A stretch of 6,853 bases of DNA from JBKJUK01 sp046590705. Lineage in GTDB: Bacteria > Acidobacteriota > Thermoanaerobaculia > Gp7-AA8. Positions 1 through 6,561 of the stretch are shown piece after piece. The translations under genes were made by a program, and so were the position numbers. The DNA lies in NCBI GenBank assembly GCA_046590705.1, contig JBKJUK010000333.1:1-6853 (forward strand), in the 5' to 3' direction. Positions within the stretch are counted from its first letter, which is position 1; each line of letters opens with the position of its first letter. Below the pieces are notes generated by a model. It ran no database searches and was not told the origin of the DNA. It saw only the letters and a list, made by a program, of their open reading frames with translations.

Positions 1-132
1 GAGGAAGCCGTTGGTAAAGGAATGGTCAGGATCCCCTGCCACCTTGACGGCGCGCCCGTCCTCGACGGTAACCAGCATCGAGCAGGTGTCAGGGCAGTCG
101 TGCGGACAAGCGCCGCGAATGATCTCGGACAA
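1..132 (-). CDS. Molybdopterin oxidoreductase, N-terminal fragment (runs off the window)
   Basis: This is the amino-terminal 44 codons of a DMSO-reductase/formate-dehydrogenase-type molybdopterin oxidoreductase, a redox enzyme carrying Mo-bis-MGD and usually a [4Fe-4S] cluster. Read on the minus strand it begins MSEIIRGACPHDCPDTCSM, with C9, C13 and C17 forming a Cx3Cx3C Fe-S motif, then a segment containing VEDGRAVKVAGDPDH, typical of this family. The window ends at NGFL, 27 residues after the third cysteine, where the family normally has its fourth cysteine. The preferred start is TTG (132-130), because family members commonly begin just before the ACPHDC motif. An in-frame ATG at 189-187 lies inside a repeat loop and would add 19 residues (MFGERVRERGTPCAIESRG). 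I see no strong Shine-Dalgarno sequence for either start. No twin-arginine signal is visible, so a cytoplasmic enzyme is more likely. Substrate cannot be told from this fragment. Confidence 0.85.
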   Translation of the reverse strand, partial: MSEIIRGACPHDCPDTCSMLVTVEDGRAVKVAGDPDHSFTNGFL

Positions 133-160
133 GCCGCGCGATTCTATCGCACAAGGTGTG

Positions 161-240
161 CCCCTCTCCCTAACCCTCTCCCCGAACATGATCGTGTTAC
201 GTCGATGCTCGTCTTCGGGGAGAGGGCCAGGGAGAGGGGA
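161..240. repeat. Repeat R1: long imperfect palindrome (hairpin)
   Basis: The two 28-bp arms (161-188 and 212-239) are reverse complements at 25 of 28 positions around a 23-base loop. Each arm contains two CCCTCTCCC or GGGAGAGGG blocks followed by the TCGGGG/CCCCGA core. The loop contains CATG, giving ATG codons on both strands. The stretch 198-240 is identical to 753-795 in R3. R1 lies 28 bp upstream of the proposed start of the molybdopterin gene and 22 bp upstream of the DUF559 start. It is the only one of the four copies in which both arms are full length. Confidence 0.9.
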
Positions 241-262
241 GCCGAGGTACTCTTCCGTCGAG

Positions 263-616
263 ATGCGTGATCAGCTGCGGTTCAGGGAGGATCGAGTCGT
301 CCGGGCGCGACAGATGCGTGGAGCGCTCACAGACGCTGCGCGAATTGTCTGGGCCATGTTGCGCCGTAGAGGTCTCGGCGAGCATTTCAGACGCGAACAC
401 CAGGCCGGCCCTTTCTACCTTGATTTCTACAGCGCGCGAATCAAGCTGGCAATTGAGGTCGATGGGGCGCCGCACTTTGTCGAAGGCGGGAAGGTCTACG
501 ACGAGCGTCGCACCGAATATCTCGAGACACTCGGCATTCGTGTCATTCGCTTCGAGAATAGTGCAGTGATCAGTAATCCGGAAGCGTCGCGTGTCAGATC
601 ACTCGCTGTATCGTAG
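263..616 (+). CDS. DUF559 / Vsr-like endonuclease-domain protein
   Basis: This 117-residue protein matches the small DUF559 family, predicted PD-(D/E)XK-fold nucleases related to very-short-patch-repair (Vsr) endonucleases. The N-terminal helical part (RARQMRGALTDAARIVWAML, about residues 14-32) is followed by FRREHQAGPFYLDFY (42-56) and LAIEVDGAPH (62-71). D54, E65 and D67 are the likely metal-binding acidic residues. YDERRTEYLETLGIRVIRF (79-97) is the conserved C-terminal strand and helix. Length fits a complete family member. The ATG at 263 is chosen because family homology begins soon after it; an upstream in-frame ATG at 188 would translate repeat R1. The ribosome site is weak. Inverted 27-bp repeat arms flank the gene closely on both sides, and a second, broken copy lies 190 bp downstream. 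The family assignment is firm; nuclease activity and any role in moving the repeats are inferred. Confidence 0.85.
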   Translation: MRDQLRFREDRVVRARQMRGALTDAARIVWAMLRRRGLGEHFRREHQAGPFYLDFYSARIKLAIEVDGAPHFVEGGKVYDERRTEYLETLGIRVIRFENSAVISNPEASRVRSLAVS

Positions 617-622
617 AGCGTC

Positions 623-644
623 GTGGGGAGCTGAGTCTCCCCAC
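623..644 (+). terminator. Perfect hairpin just after the DUF559 stop, possible weak terminator
   Basis: GTGGGGAG (623-630) and CTCCCCAC (637-644) form a perfect 8-bp stem with a 6-base loop, starting 7 bases after the TAG stop. No T-run follows, so a canonical intrinsic terminator is not supported. The right half of the stem is also the beginning of the left arm of repeat R2, so the structure may simply be part of the repeat end. Confidence 0.35.
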
Positions 645-703
645 TCCCTAGCCCTCTCCCCGAACACGATCGTGTGCAATCTAGGTCATCGCGGGGAGAG
701 GGA
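638..703. repeat. Repeat R2: hairpin element, full left arm and short right arm
   Basis: CCCTCTCCCCG (652-662) pairs perfectly with CGGGGAGAGGG (692-702). The left arm continues outward with a second block (638-651); the right arm stops at GGGAACTGAG. The loop contains the perfect palindrome CACGATCGTG (665-674). The left arm 638-664 matches the inverse of the R1 right arm at 25 of 27 positions, so together they bracket the intact DUF559 gene. Confidence 0.85.
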
Positions 704-728
704 ACTGAGACGCGATCATCGCGCATCT

Positions 729-795
729 TCCCTCTCCCCGAACAGATCGCGCTACGTCGATGCTCGTCTTCGGGGAGAGGGCCAGGGAGAGGGGA
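729..795. repeat. Repeat R3: hairpin element, short left arm and full right arm
   Basis: CCCTCTCCCCGAA (730-742) pairs perfectly with TTCGGGGAGAGGG (769-781), a 13-bp stem. The right arm continues with a second block to 795, and the segment 753-795 is identical to 198-240 in R1. R3 is the mirror image of the R2/R4 type: read on the minus strand it has a full left arm and a short right arm. R2 and R3 therefore sit head to head, with short arms facing each other. Confidence 0.88.
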
Positions 796-806
796 AGTAA
801 TTCACC

Positions 807-923
807 CCCTTTCTCCCTTGATTGATCGAGGTCGATGGGGCGCCGCTCTTTGTCGAAGGCGGGCGGATCTCCGACGAGCGTCGCACCGAATATCTCCAGA
901 CACTCGGCATTCGTGTCATTCGC
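807..923 (+). pseudogene. Remnant of a second DUF559 endonuclease gene
   Basis: Bases 807-823 match 409-425 of the intact DUF559 gene at 16 of 17 positions. A 25-bp segment (426-450 of the intact gene) is then missing, and homology resumes to 923. From about 827 to 923 only about 6 of 97 bases differ. The translated part (IEVDGAPLFVEGG, then SDERRTEYLQTLGIRVIR) carries the E-x-D motif but no N-terminal half. The 25-bp deletion shifts the frame, and the 3' end is cut off where repeat R4 begins. It therefore cannot make a nuclease. Its reading frame happens to stay open into the downstream peptidase gene, which produces a misleadingly long open frame from 822. It is flanked by perfect 27-bp inverted arms. 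Confidence 0.85.
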
Positions 924-990
924 TCCCCTCTCCCTGGCCCTCTCCCCGAACAGAGTTCCGTGCTTATCCACTGCATCGCGGGGAGAGGGA
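924..990. repeat. Repeat R4: hairpin element, full left arm and short right arm
   Basis: CCCTCTCCCCG (938-948) pairs perfectly with CGGGGAGAGGG (979-989). The left arm (924-950) is the exact reverse complement of the R3 right arm (769-795), 27 of 27 bases, and differs from the R1 left arm by two bases. The right arm ends in GGGAACTG like R2. The element directly replaces the 3' end of the second DUF559 copy and ends about 75 bp before the peptidase start. Confidence 0.88.
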
Positions 991-1034
991 ACTGGAAGGC
1001 TCTCTTCCGCGCGGGCGCCACGCCCTCAGAACGT

Positions 1035-1040
1035 TATGAT
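1035..1040 (+). promoter_or_regulatory. Possible -10 element for the peptidase operon
   Basis: TATGAT matches five of six bases of the sigma-70 -10 consensus and lies about 14 bases upstream of the ribosome site, which would give a very short leader. No convincing -35 hexamer is seen at the right distance, and the GC-rich repeat R4 ends just upstream. This is only a candidate. Confidence 0.25.
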
Positions 1041-1053
1041 GTCCGGCGTACTC

Positions 1054-1058
1054 GGAGG
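1054..1058 (+). promoter_or_regulatory. Ribosome binding site that selects the TTG start
   Basis: GGAGG lies six bases before the TTG at 1065-1067. The reading frame downstream begins MKLVITTLVSLSIVAGC, a clean lipoprotein signal. No ATG or GTG in frame is as well placed, since the ATGs at 1036 and 1039 are out of frame. Together these fix TTG as the start. Confidence 0.8.
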
Positions 1059-1064
1059 TTTCCC

Positions 1065-3221
1065 TTGAAACTCGTCATTACTACACTCGTCTCGCTTTCT
1101 ATCGTCGCAGGTTGCGCCACGCAGTCCACTACGCAGTCCAGTACCTCAGATGCTCCCGCGGTTGCGTCGGAGCCTCCTATGGCGGCGCCGACGCCGCCAG
1201 TCGCAGCCGTCAAGCCGAAGCGACTCGAGCTTCATGGCAGTACTCGCATCGACAATTACTACTGGCTGAAGGAACGAGAAAACCCTGAAGTCATCTCGTA
1301 TCTGGAAGCAGAGAATCGCTACACGGAGAGCGTGCTGGCGCCAACGGCGGAACTGCAGGAAAAGCTGTATCAGGAGATCGTCGCGCGAATCCCGCAGGTT
1401 GATTCTTCGGTCCCTGTTCTCGATTCCGGCTATTACTATCAGGTCCGCTACGAGCAGGGAAAAGAGTACGCCATTCACACGCGTCGAAAAGGTAGCGTGG
1501 ATGCACCAGAAGAAATCCTGGTCGACGTGAACGCGCTGGCACCGGCCAAAGGCTACTTCGATGTGGCTGGCGTGAAGGTGAGTCCAACCAACGATGTGGT
1601 GGCCTTCGCGGCCGACGATGTGGGGCGCCGCTTCTACACCATGCGTTTCCGCGATCTGAAGACGGGTGCGCTGCTTCCCGACACCATTACGAAAGTCACG
1701 CCGAACGCACAGTGGGCAAACGACGGAAAGCATTTTTTCTATGTGCGCCAGGACCCCGACACGCTCCGTTCGTACAAGGTTTTCCGTCACGAACTCGGAA
1801 CTGATTCGTCGAAGGATGTTCTGATCTTCGAAGAGAAGGACGACACCTTTTCACTCGGCCTATCGAAGACCACCTCGGACCGCTTCATCGTCATCTCATC
1901 GAGCCAGACCATGGCTGATGAAGCGCAGCTGATCGATGCCGATCGCCCACTGGCACCGGTTCGCATTTTCGAGCCGCGCTCGCGGGGTCGTGAGTACGCA
2001 ATCGATCATCTGGCTGGAAATTTCTACATCCGGACCAATGATGGCGCGTCGAACTTCCGTCTCATGAAGACAGGCGACGCTACAACTTCACGAGGCAACT
2101 GGTCCGAGGTGATTGCGGGAAGCGACGAATCGTACCTGGAAGACTTTGCGTTGTTCAACGACTTCATCGCCGTCGAAGAACGCCGCGGCGGTTTGGCGCG
2201 AATCCGCCTTCTGATGGGACATCGAACAGAGCAGTCGCTCACCTTCGACGACCCAACTTACGTGGCTTACCTGGGAGACAATCGCGAGCCCGCGAGCGAT
2301 GTGCTTCGTTTCGAGTACGCTTCGCCGACCGCTCCGCAGTCGGTGTTTGATTACTCGGTTCGGACGAAAGAGAAAGTTCTCCGGAAGCGTCAGACCGCAG
2401 GCGCGAACTTCGATAGCGCGAACTATGTTTCGGAGCGGGTCCTTGCACCAGCGCGAGACGGAAAGCTGATCCCCGTTTCACTCGTCTACAGAAAGGGCTT
2501 CAAGCACGACGGAACGCAGCCGCTGTTCGTCTATTCGTACGGCTCCTACGGAATCTCGACCGAGCCTGGATTCAACAGCGCGATCCTGAGTCTGGTCGAC
2601 CGTGGATTCGTCTACGCGACGCCGCACATTCGCGGCGGTCAGGAGATGGGGCGTGCGTGGTACGAGGGAGGGAAGCTCTTCAATAAGAAGAACACCTTCA
2701 CCGACTTCATCGATGCCACGCAATATCTCGTGGAGAAAAAGTACGGCGATCCGAAACGCGTCTATGCGCGTGGCGGGAGCGCGGGCGGCCTGCTGATGGG
2801 TGCAGTAATGAATATTGCGCCCGATCTCTACCACGGCGTCGTCGCGCAGGTTCCGTTCGTGGATGTCGTGACCACGATGCTCGAGCCTGACATTCCGCTG
2901 ACCACGTCGGAATACGACGAGTGGGGCAATCCAAATGAGAAGAAGTACTTCGAGTACATGCTCTCGTACTCACCGTACGATCAGCTCGAAGCGCGGCGCT
3001 ATCCAAATCTTCTGGTCACCACCGGACTTCACGATTCGCAGGTGCAGTATTGGGAGCCCGCCAAATGGGTCGCCAAACTGCGTGCCATGAAAAAGGGCGA
3101 CGAACTGGTGCTGCTGAAAACCGACATGACCGCAGGACACGGAGGAGCCTCAGGCCGCTTCCGTCGCCACCGCGATACTGCAATGATTTTCGCGTTCCTG
3201 TTGAAGCTCGCCGAGAAGTAA
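1065..3221 (+). CDS. ptrB: Oligopeptidase B-type S9A serine peptidase, lipoprotein
   Basis: This 718-residue protein is an oligopeptidase B-like member of the prolyl oligopeptidase family, enzymes that cut short peptides after Lys/Arg. It starts at TTG with a lipoprotein signal (MKLVITTLVSLSIVAGC, lipid-accepting C17), then a Ser/Thr/Pro/Ala linker to about residue 49. An N-terminal beta-propeller (about 50-480) includes the family signature STRIDNYYWL. The C-terminal alpha/beta-hydrolase domain carries HIRGGQEMGRAWYEGGK, the nucleophile S572 in GGSAGGLLMGAV, D657 in TTGLHDSQVQYWEPAKW and H692 in AGHGGASGRF. The Ser-Asp-His spacings (85 and 35) equal those I recall for E. coli PtrB. Of the two Glu residues reported to set P1 specificity, E616 is kept and the other is Asp618. 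E. coli PtrB is cytosolic; this one should be membrane-anchored outside the cytoplasm. A 33-bp gap suggests co-transcription with the next gene. The symbol is given by family and does not imply orthology. Confidence 0.93.
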   Translation: MKLVITTLVSLSIVAGCATQSTTQSSTSDAPAVASEPPMAAPTPPVAAVKPKRLELHGSTRIDNYYWLKERENPEVISYLEAENRYTESVLAPTAELQEKLYQEIVARIPQVDSSVPVLDSGYYYQVRYEQGKEYAIHTRRKGSVDAPEEILVDVNALAPAKGYFDVAGVKVSPTNDVVAFAADDVGRRFYTMRFRDLKTGALLPDTITKVTPNAQWANDGKHFFYVRQDPDTLRSYKVFRHELGTDSSKDVLIFEEKDDTFSLGLSKTTSDRFIVISSSQTMADEAQLIDADRPLAPVRIFEPRSRGREYAIDHLAGNFYIRTNDGASNFRLMKTGDATTSRGNWSEVIAGSDESYLEDFALFNDFIAVEERRGGLARIRLLMGHRTEQSLTFDDPTYVAYLGDNREPASDVLRFEYASPTAPQSVFDYSVRTKEKVLRKRQTAGANFDSANYVSERVLAPARDGKLIPVSLVYRKGFKHDGTQPLFVYSYGSYGISTEPGFNSAILSLVDRGFVYATPHIRGGQEMGRAWYEGGKLFNKKNTFTDFIDATQYLVEKKYGDPKRVYARGGSAGGLLMGAVMNIAPDLYHGVVAQVPFVDVVTTMLEPDIPLTTSEYDEWGNPNEKKYFEYMLSYSPYDQLEARRYPNLLVTTGLHDSQVQYWEPAKWVAKLRAMKKGDELVLLKTDMTAGHGGASGRFRRHRDTAMIFAFLLKLAEK

Positions 3222-3245
3222 TTCCTTAGAATCGATCGACTGAAT

Positions 3246-3250
3246 GGAGG
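3246..3250 (+). promoter_or_regulatory. Ribosome binding site of the Asp-box protein gene
   Basis: GGAGG lies four bases before the ATG at 3255, slightly close but strong. It supports this start, which directly opens a signal peptide. The 33-bp gap after the peptidase stop contains no terminator-like hairpin with a T-run. Confidence 0.75.
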
Positions 3251-3254
3251 ACGA

Positions 3255-6200
3255 ATGATTCGTCTCGCACTTGCGCTACTTGTAATTCTGTTTTCGGTGG
3301 TCCCGGGAGCGTCGCAACGCCTCTCCTCTGACATGTTCGCCGGCATGAAAGCGCGGTCGATCGGTCCGGCGGCAATGAGTGGGCGAGTCGCGGCGATCGA
3401 CGTGGTGGAGTCGAACACAAACATCATTTACGTCGGCGCTGCGACGGGCGGAGTCTGGAAGTCGATCGATGGCGGTCTGCGTTTCGAGCCGATCTTCGAC
3501 GATCAGCCGGTCGCGGCGATCGGGGCGATTGCCGTGAATCAGTCGGCCCCCGACATCGTCTGGGTAGGAACAGGGGAGGGTAATCCCCGCAATAGCGCTT
3601 CTGTCGGGAACGGGATGTACAAGAGTATCGATGGTGGTCGCACCTGGCGTCACGTCGGACTCGACAAGTCTGAGAGGATCCATCGCATCGTGCTTCATCC
3701 GAAGAATGCCGACGTGGCCTGGGCTGCAGTGCTTGGTCAGGCATGGGGCGAGGGTGCGGAGCGAGGAGTGTTCAAGACGGAAGATGGCGGAAAAAGCTGG
3801 AAGAAAGTGCTGTTCGTCAACGAACGAACCGGCGCCGCTGATCTGCTGATCGATCCGTCGAATCCAGACAAACTTTTCGCCGCCATGTGGGAGTACCGCC
3901 GTTGGCCCTGGCTTTTCAACTCGGGCGGCCCTGGCTCTTCACTGCAGGTCAGTCACGATGGTGGCATGACCTGGAAGCGTCTCACCGAGGAAGATGGAAT
4001 GCCGAAGGGGCAACTTGGTCGGATCGGACTCGACATCTCGAGGTCGAATCCACAGATCGTCTACGCGCTTGTCGAGGCGGAGAAGAGCGCGCTCCTCAGG
4101 TCGGAAGATGGCGGGCGTAAGTGGAGCGCGGTCAATACTGAGAATGACGTTGCACCCCGCCCGTTTTACTTCGCCGACATCAGGGTCGATCCGCGGGATC
4201 CGAACCGCATCTACAACCTCTGGACGCTGATGAGTCTGTCCACCGACGGAGGGAAGAACTTCAAGGTACTCGTGCCGTTCGAGAAGGTGCATCCCGACTA
4301 TCACGCGCTCTGGATCAATCCTTCCAATTCGAATCACATGCTCAGCGGAAACGACGGTGGGATCGCCGAGAGTCGAGACAAAGGAAAAAGCTGGCGTTTC
4401 GTGGCCTCCCTGCCGCTGGCTCAGTTTTACCATGTAAATTACGACATGGAGCAGCCGTACAACGTGTATGGAGGAATGCAGGATAACGGGTCGTGGAAAG
4501 GACCTTCCAGCGTACGGACGTCAGGCGGAATCCGCTCGCATGACTGGCAGGAAGTTGGCTTCGGCGACGGCTTTGCGACTCTGCCCATTCCGGGCGATTC
4601 GACCACGGGCTACGCGATGAGTCAGGAAGGTTTTCTCATGCGCTGGGACATGAAGACGGGTGAGCGCAAGCAGATACGCCCGGCCCCACCTGAGGGTACC
4701 GAGTTACGTTTCAACTGGAACGCGGCCATCGCCATCGATCCTTTCAATCCTGATGCTGTGTATTACGGAAGCCAGTTCGTGCACAGATCGGAAGACCGGG
4801 GAGATCGCTGGAAGGTCATCAGCGGAGATCTCACTACGAACCGGAAAGAGTGGCAGAAGCAGTCACGCAGCGGAGGGATCACGCCGGATGTCACAGGCGC
4901 TGAGAATTACACGACGCTGATGACCATTGCACCGAGTCCTGTGGAGAAGGGAGTGATCTGGACGGGTAGCGACGATGGGAGGATTCATCTATCGAGAGAT
5001 GGTGGATCTTCATGGACCAGCGTGGAAGCCAACGTGAAAGGTGTCCCTGCGAACAGCTGGATTCCTGAGATCCATGCATCCCGTCATGCAGCAGGCACCG
5101 CCTTCGTCGTCTTCGACGATCATCGCCGATCGAATTGGGCCTCGTACCTGTACCGCACAGACGACTTTGGAAAAAGCTGGAGATCGATCACGACTCCCGA
5201 GGTCCGCGGTTACGCACATGCCATCGAGCAGGATCCTATCGATCCGAACCTACTATTTCTCGGAACTGAATTCGGTCTCTTCGTTACGACCAGCGGTGGA
5301 CGAAACTGGTTTCGCTGGACAGCCGGTCTTCCTACCGTCGCCGTGACGGGGATCAAGGTGCATCCCCGAGAGCATGACCTGATCGTGGCTACGCACGGGC
5401 GCGCCGCGTATGTGATCGACGATATCCGCCCTCTGCGAGCGATGACAGCGGAGGTTGTCGGTAAGCCGCTGCATCTGTTCGAGGTCAGCGAGGCGCAGCA
5501 ATTTCCGGTCGGTCAACCTGCCGGTGCGCGATTCATTGGTGACGGTGACTTTGTCGGCGACAACCGTCCCTACGGCTCGCTGTTGACCTGGACCATGAAT
5601 CTTCCAGGGTTGCCTCTGCCAGACGATGAAAAGGAGCGGGACCGCAAAGAAAAAGAGCGCGAAGTGGCGCGAAAGCCGTTCATCGAATCGACCGGTATTC
5701 CGCAGGAGATGTCGGATGTGCCGAAAGAAAAGACGGCGGCAAAGCCAGGCGACGAGAAGAAGGAAGATGAAGGCGAGAAAGCCAAAGGACCACGTGTGAC
5801 GATCAGCGTCGCGGACGTCTCCGGACGGGTCCTGAGGACGTTTAAGGCTCCGGCACGCCAGGGAGTCAATCGCGCGTCCTGGGATATGACGCGTGATGCG
5901 TGGCGTGAGCCGAAACGAGAGCGATTGGAATCCGACGAGCCGCGCAGCGGAATTGAAGTTCTTCCCGGAGTGTATACCGTCACAATCGCTTACAAAGAAC
6001 ACCGCGCTTCGCAGAACTTGCGCGTGATGCCCTACCAGAAGAGGACCATCTCCGAGGCTGACCGATCACAGAAATGGGCGGCCCTCGAGCGCCACGGTAA
6101 AGCGCAGGAGATGATTGCGGACGCCGTGGATCGCATGCAGCAGGCTCGCGTCGACATCGACAGTATTTCCGCACGACTCAAGGCCTTCGCACCGAAAACC

Positions 6201-6545
6201 GGTGAGACGACGAAAGACGATCCGCTCGTGGAGATGGGTACGAAGCTCAAAGAGAAGCTGGACAAAGTCGAACGTCTGTTCTGGGTCCCGCCGAAAACGA
6301 AAGGCATCGTCGCCGAGACCGACGCCTACGGAAAACTGCAGTATCCAGGCTCCGCACTCGAATCGACCTGGGACGCGCCGACGGAAACACAAATGCAATA
6401 TCTCGCGAACGGCGAGAACAGCTTGCGAGCTGCTCTCGTCGCCTTCAATGAACTCTTCGCGTCCGACGTCCAGCAGTACCGGATGGAAGTCCGCAAGCGG
6501 GACATTTCACTGGTGCCCGAGGTCAAACCCTTGCAGCTTCCCTAG
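3255..6545 (+). CDS. Large exported Asp-box (BNR/VPS10-like) beta-propeller protein
   Basis: This 1096-residue protein begins with a signal peptide (MIRLALALLVILFSVVPGAS, likely cut near residue 20). At least ten Asp-box motifs (S/T-x-D-x-G-x-x-W/F) start at residues 70, 124, 175, 233, 283, 329, 373, 512, 580 and 635, with a degenerate one at 679. That layout indicates two consecutive propellers, as in sortilin/VPS10-like and 'BNR-repeat glycosyl hydrolase' proteins. No FRIP/YRIP sialidase motif is visible, so glycosidase activity is not supported; a binding or scaffold role is equally possible. After the propellers come a Lys/Glu-rich linker (about 789-846), a FlgD-like Ig fold (about 847-912, with ISVADVSGRVLRTF and PGVYTVTI), and a largely helical C-terminus (about 930-1075). 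It lacks a recognisable membrane anchor or sorting signal. It is probably co-transcribed with the upstream peptidase. Precise function is unknown. Confidence 0.9.
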   Translation: MIRLALALLVILFSVVPGASQRLSSDMFAGMKARSIGPAAMSGRVAAIDVVESNTNIIYVGAATGGVWKSIDGGLRFEPIFDDQPVAAIGAIAVNQSAPDIVWVGTGEGNPRNSASVGNGMYKSIDGGRTWRHVGLDKSERIHRIVLHPKNADVAWAAVLGQAWGEGAERGVFKTEDGGKSWKKVLFVNERTGAADLLIDPSNPDKLFAAMWEYRRWPWLFNSGGPGSSLQVSHDGGMTWKRLTEEDGMPKGQLGRIGLDISRSNPQIVYALVEAEKSALLRSEDGGRKWSAVNTENDVAPRPFYFADIRVDPRDPNRIYNLWTLMSLSTDGGKNFKVLVPFEKVHPDYHALWINPSNSNHMLSGNDGGIAESRDKGKSWRFVASLPLAQFYHVNYDMEQPYNVYGGMQDNGSWKGPSSVRTSGGIRSHDWQEVGFGDGFATLPIPGDSTTGYAMSQEGFLMRWDMKTGERKQIRPAPPEGTELRFNWNAAIAIDPFNPDAVYYGSQFVHRSEDRGDRWKVISGDLTTNRKEWQKQSRSGGITPDVTGAENYTTLMTIAPSPVEKGVIWTGSDDGRIHLSRDGGSSWTSVEANVKGVPANSWIPEIHASRHAAGTAFVVFDDHRRSNWASYLYRTDDFGKSWRSITTPEVRGYAHAIEQDPIDPNLLFLGTEFGLFVTTSGGRNWFRWTAGLPTVAVTGIKVHPREHDLIVATHGRAAYVIDDIRPLRAMTAEVVGKPLHLFEVSEAQQFPVGQPAGARFIGDGDFVGDNRPYGSLLTWTMNLPGLPLPDDEKERDRKEKEREVARKPFIESTGIPQEMSDVPKEKTAAKPGDEKKEDEGEKAKGPRVTISVADVSGRVLRTFKAPARQGVNRASWDMTRDAWREPKRERLESDEPRSGIEVLPGVYTVTIAYKEHRASQNLRVMPYQKRTISEADRSQKWAALERHGKAQEMIADAVDRMQQARVDIDSISARLKAFAPKTGETTKDDPLVEMGTKLKEKLDKVERLFWVPPKTKGIVAETDAYGKLQYPGSALESTWDAPTETQMQYLANGENSLRAALVAFNELFASDVQQYRMEVRKRDISLVPEVKPLQLP

Positions 6546-6560
6546 CAGTCGTGGGGTCAC
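6546..6560 (+). repeat. GGGGTCAC-type repeat, truncated copy abutting the stop codon
   Basis: CAGTCGTGGGGTCAC begins at the base immediately after the TAG of the upstream gene and is repeated exactly at 6562-6576, after one extra C. It is a shortened copy of the unit found at 6562-6593. Confidence 0.8.
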
Positions 6561-6561
6561 C

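Noticed and set aside
11..262. Upstream extension of the DUF559 reading frame by 84 codons
   Set aside because: It is antisense to the molybdopterin gene and then runs through repeat R1; family homology starts only after the ATG at 263.
161..990. CRISPR array
   Set aside because: The repeats are in both orientations, unevenly spaced and of unequal length, with genes between them; there are no uniform spacers.
161..990. Integron attC sites
   Set aside because: The palindromes are built of CCCTCTCCC blocks and lack the GTTRRRY core site and an integrase; cassette-like spacing alone is not enough.
822..1064. N-terminal extension of the oligopeptidase B frame
   Set aside because: It reads through the DUF559 remnant and repeat R4 by chance; a strong ribosome site and a lipoprotein signal begin at the TTG at 1065.
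1146..1790. 214-codon open frame on the minus strand
   Set aside because: It lies wholly antisense to conserved oligopeptidase B sequence and has no recognisable domain or ribosome site.
5253..6002. 249-codon open frame on the minus strand
   Set aside because: It is antisense to the Asp-box protein gene and is explained by codon bias; no family features.
3255..6545. Sialidase annotation for the Asp-box protein
   Set aside because: Asp-boxes alone do not show sialidase activity, and no F/Y-R-I-P motif or arginine triad is visible.
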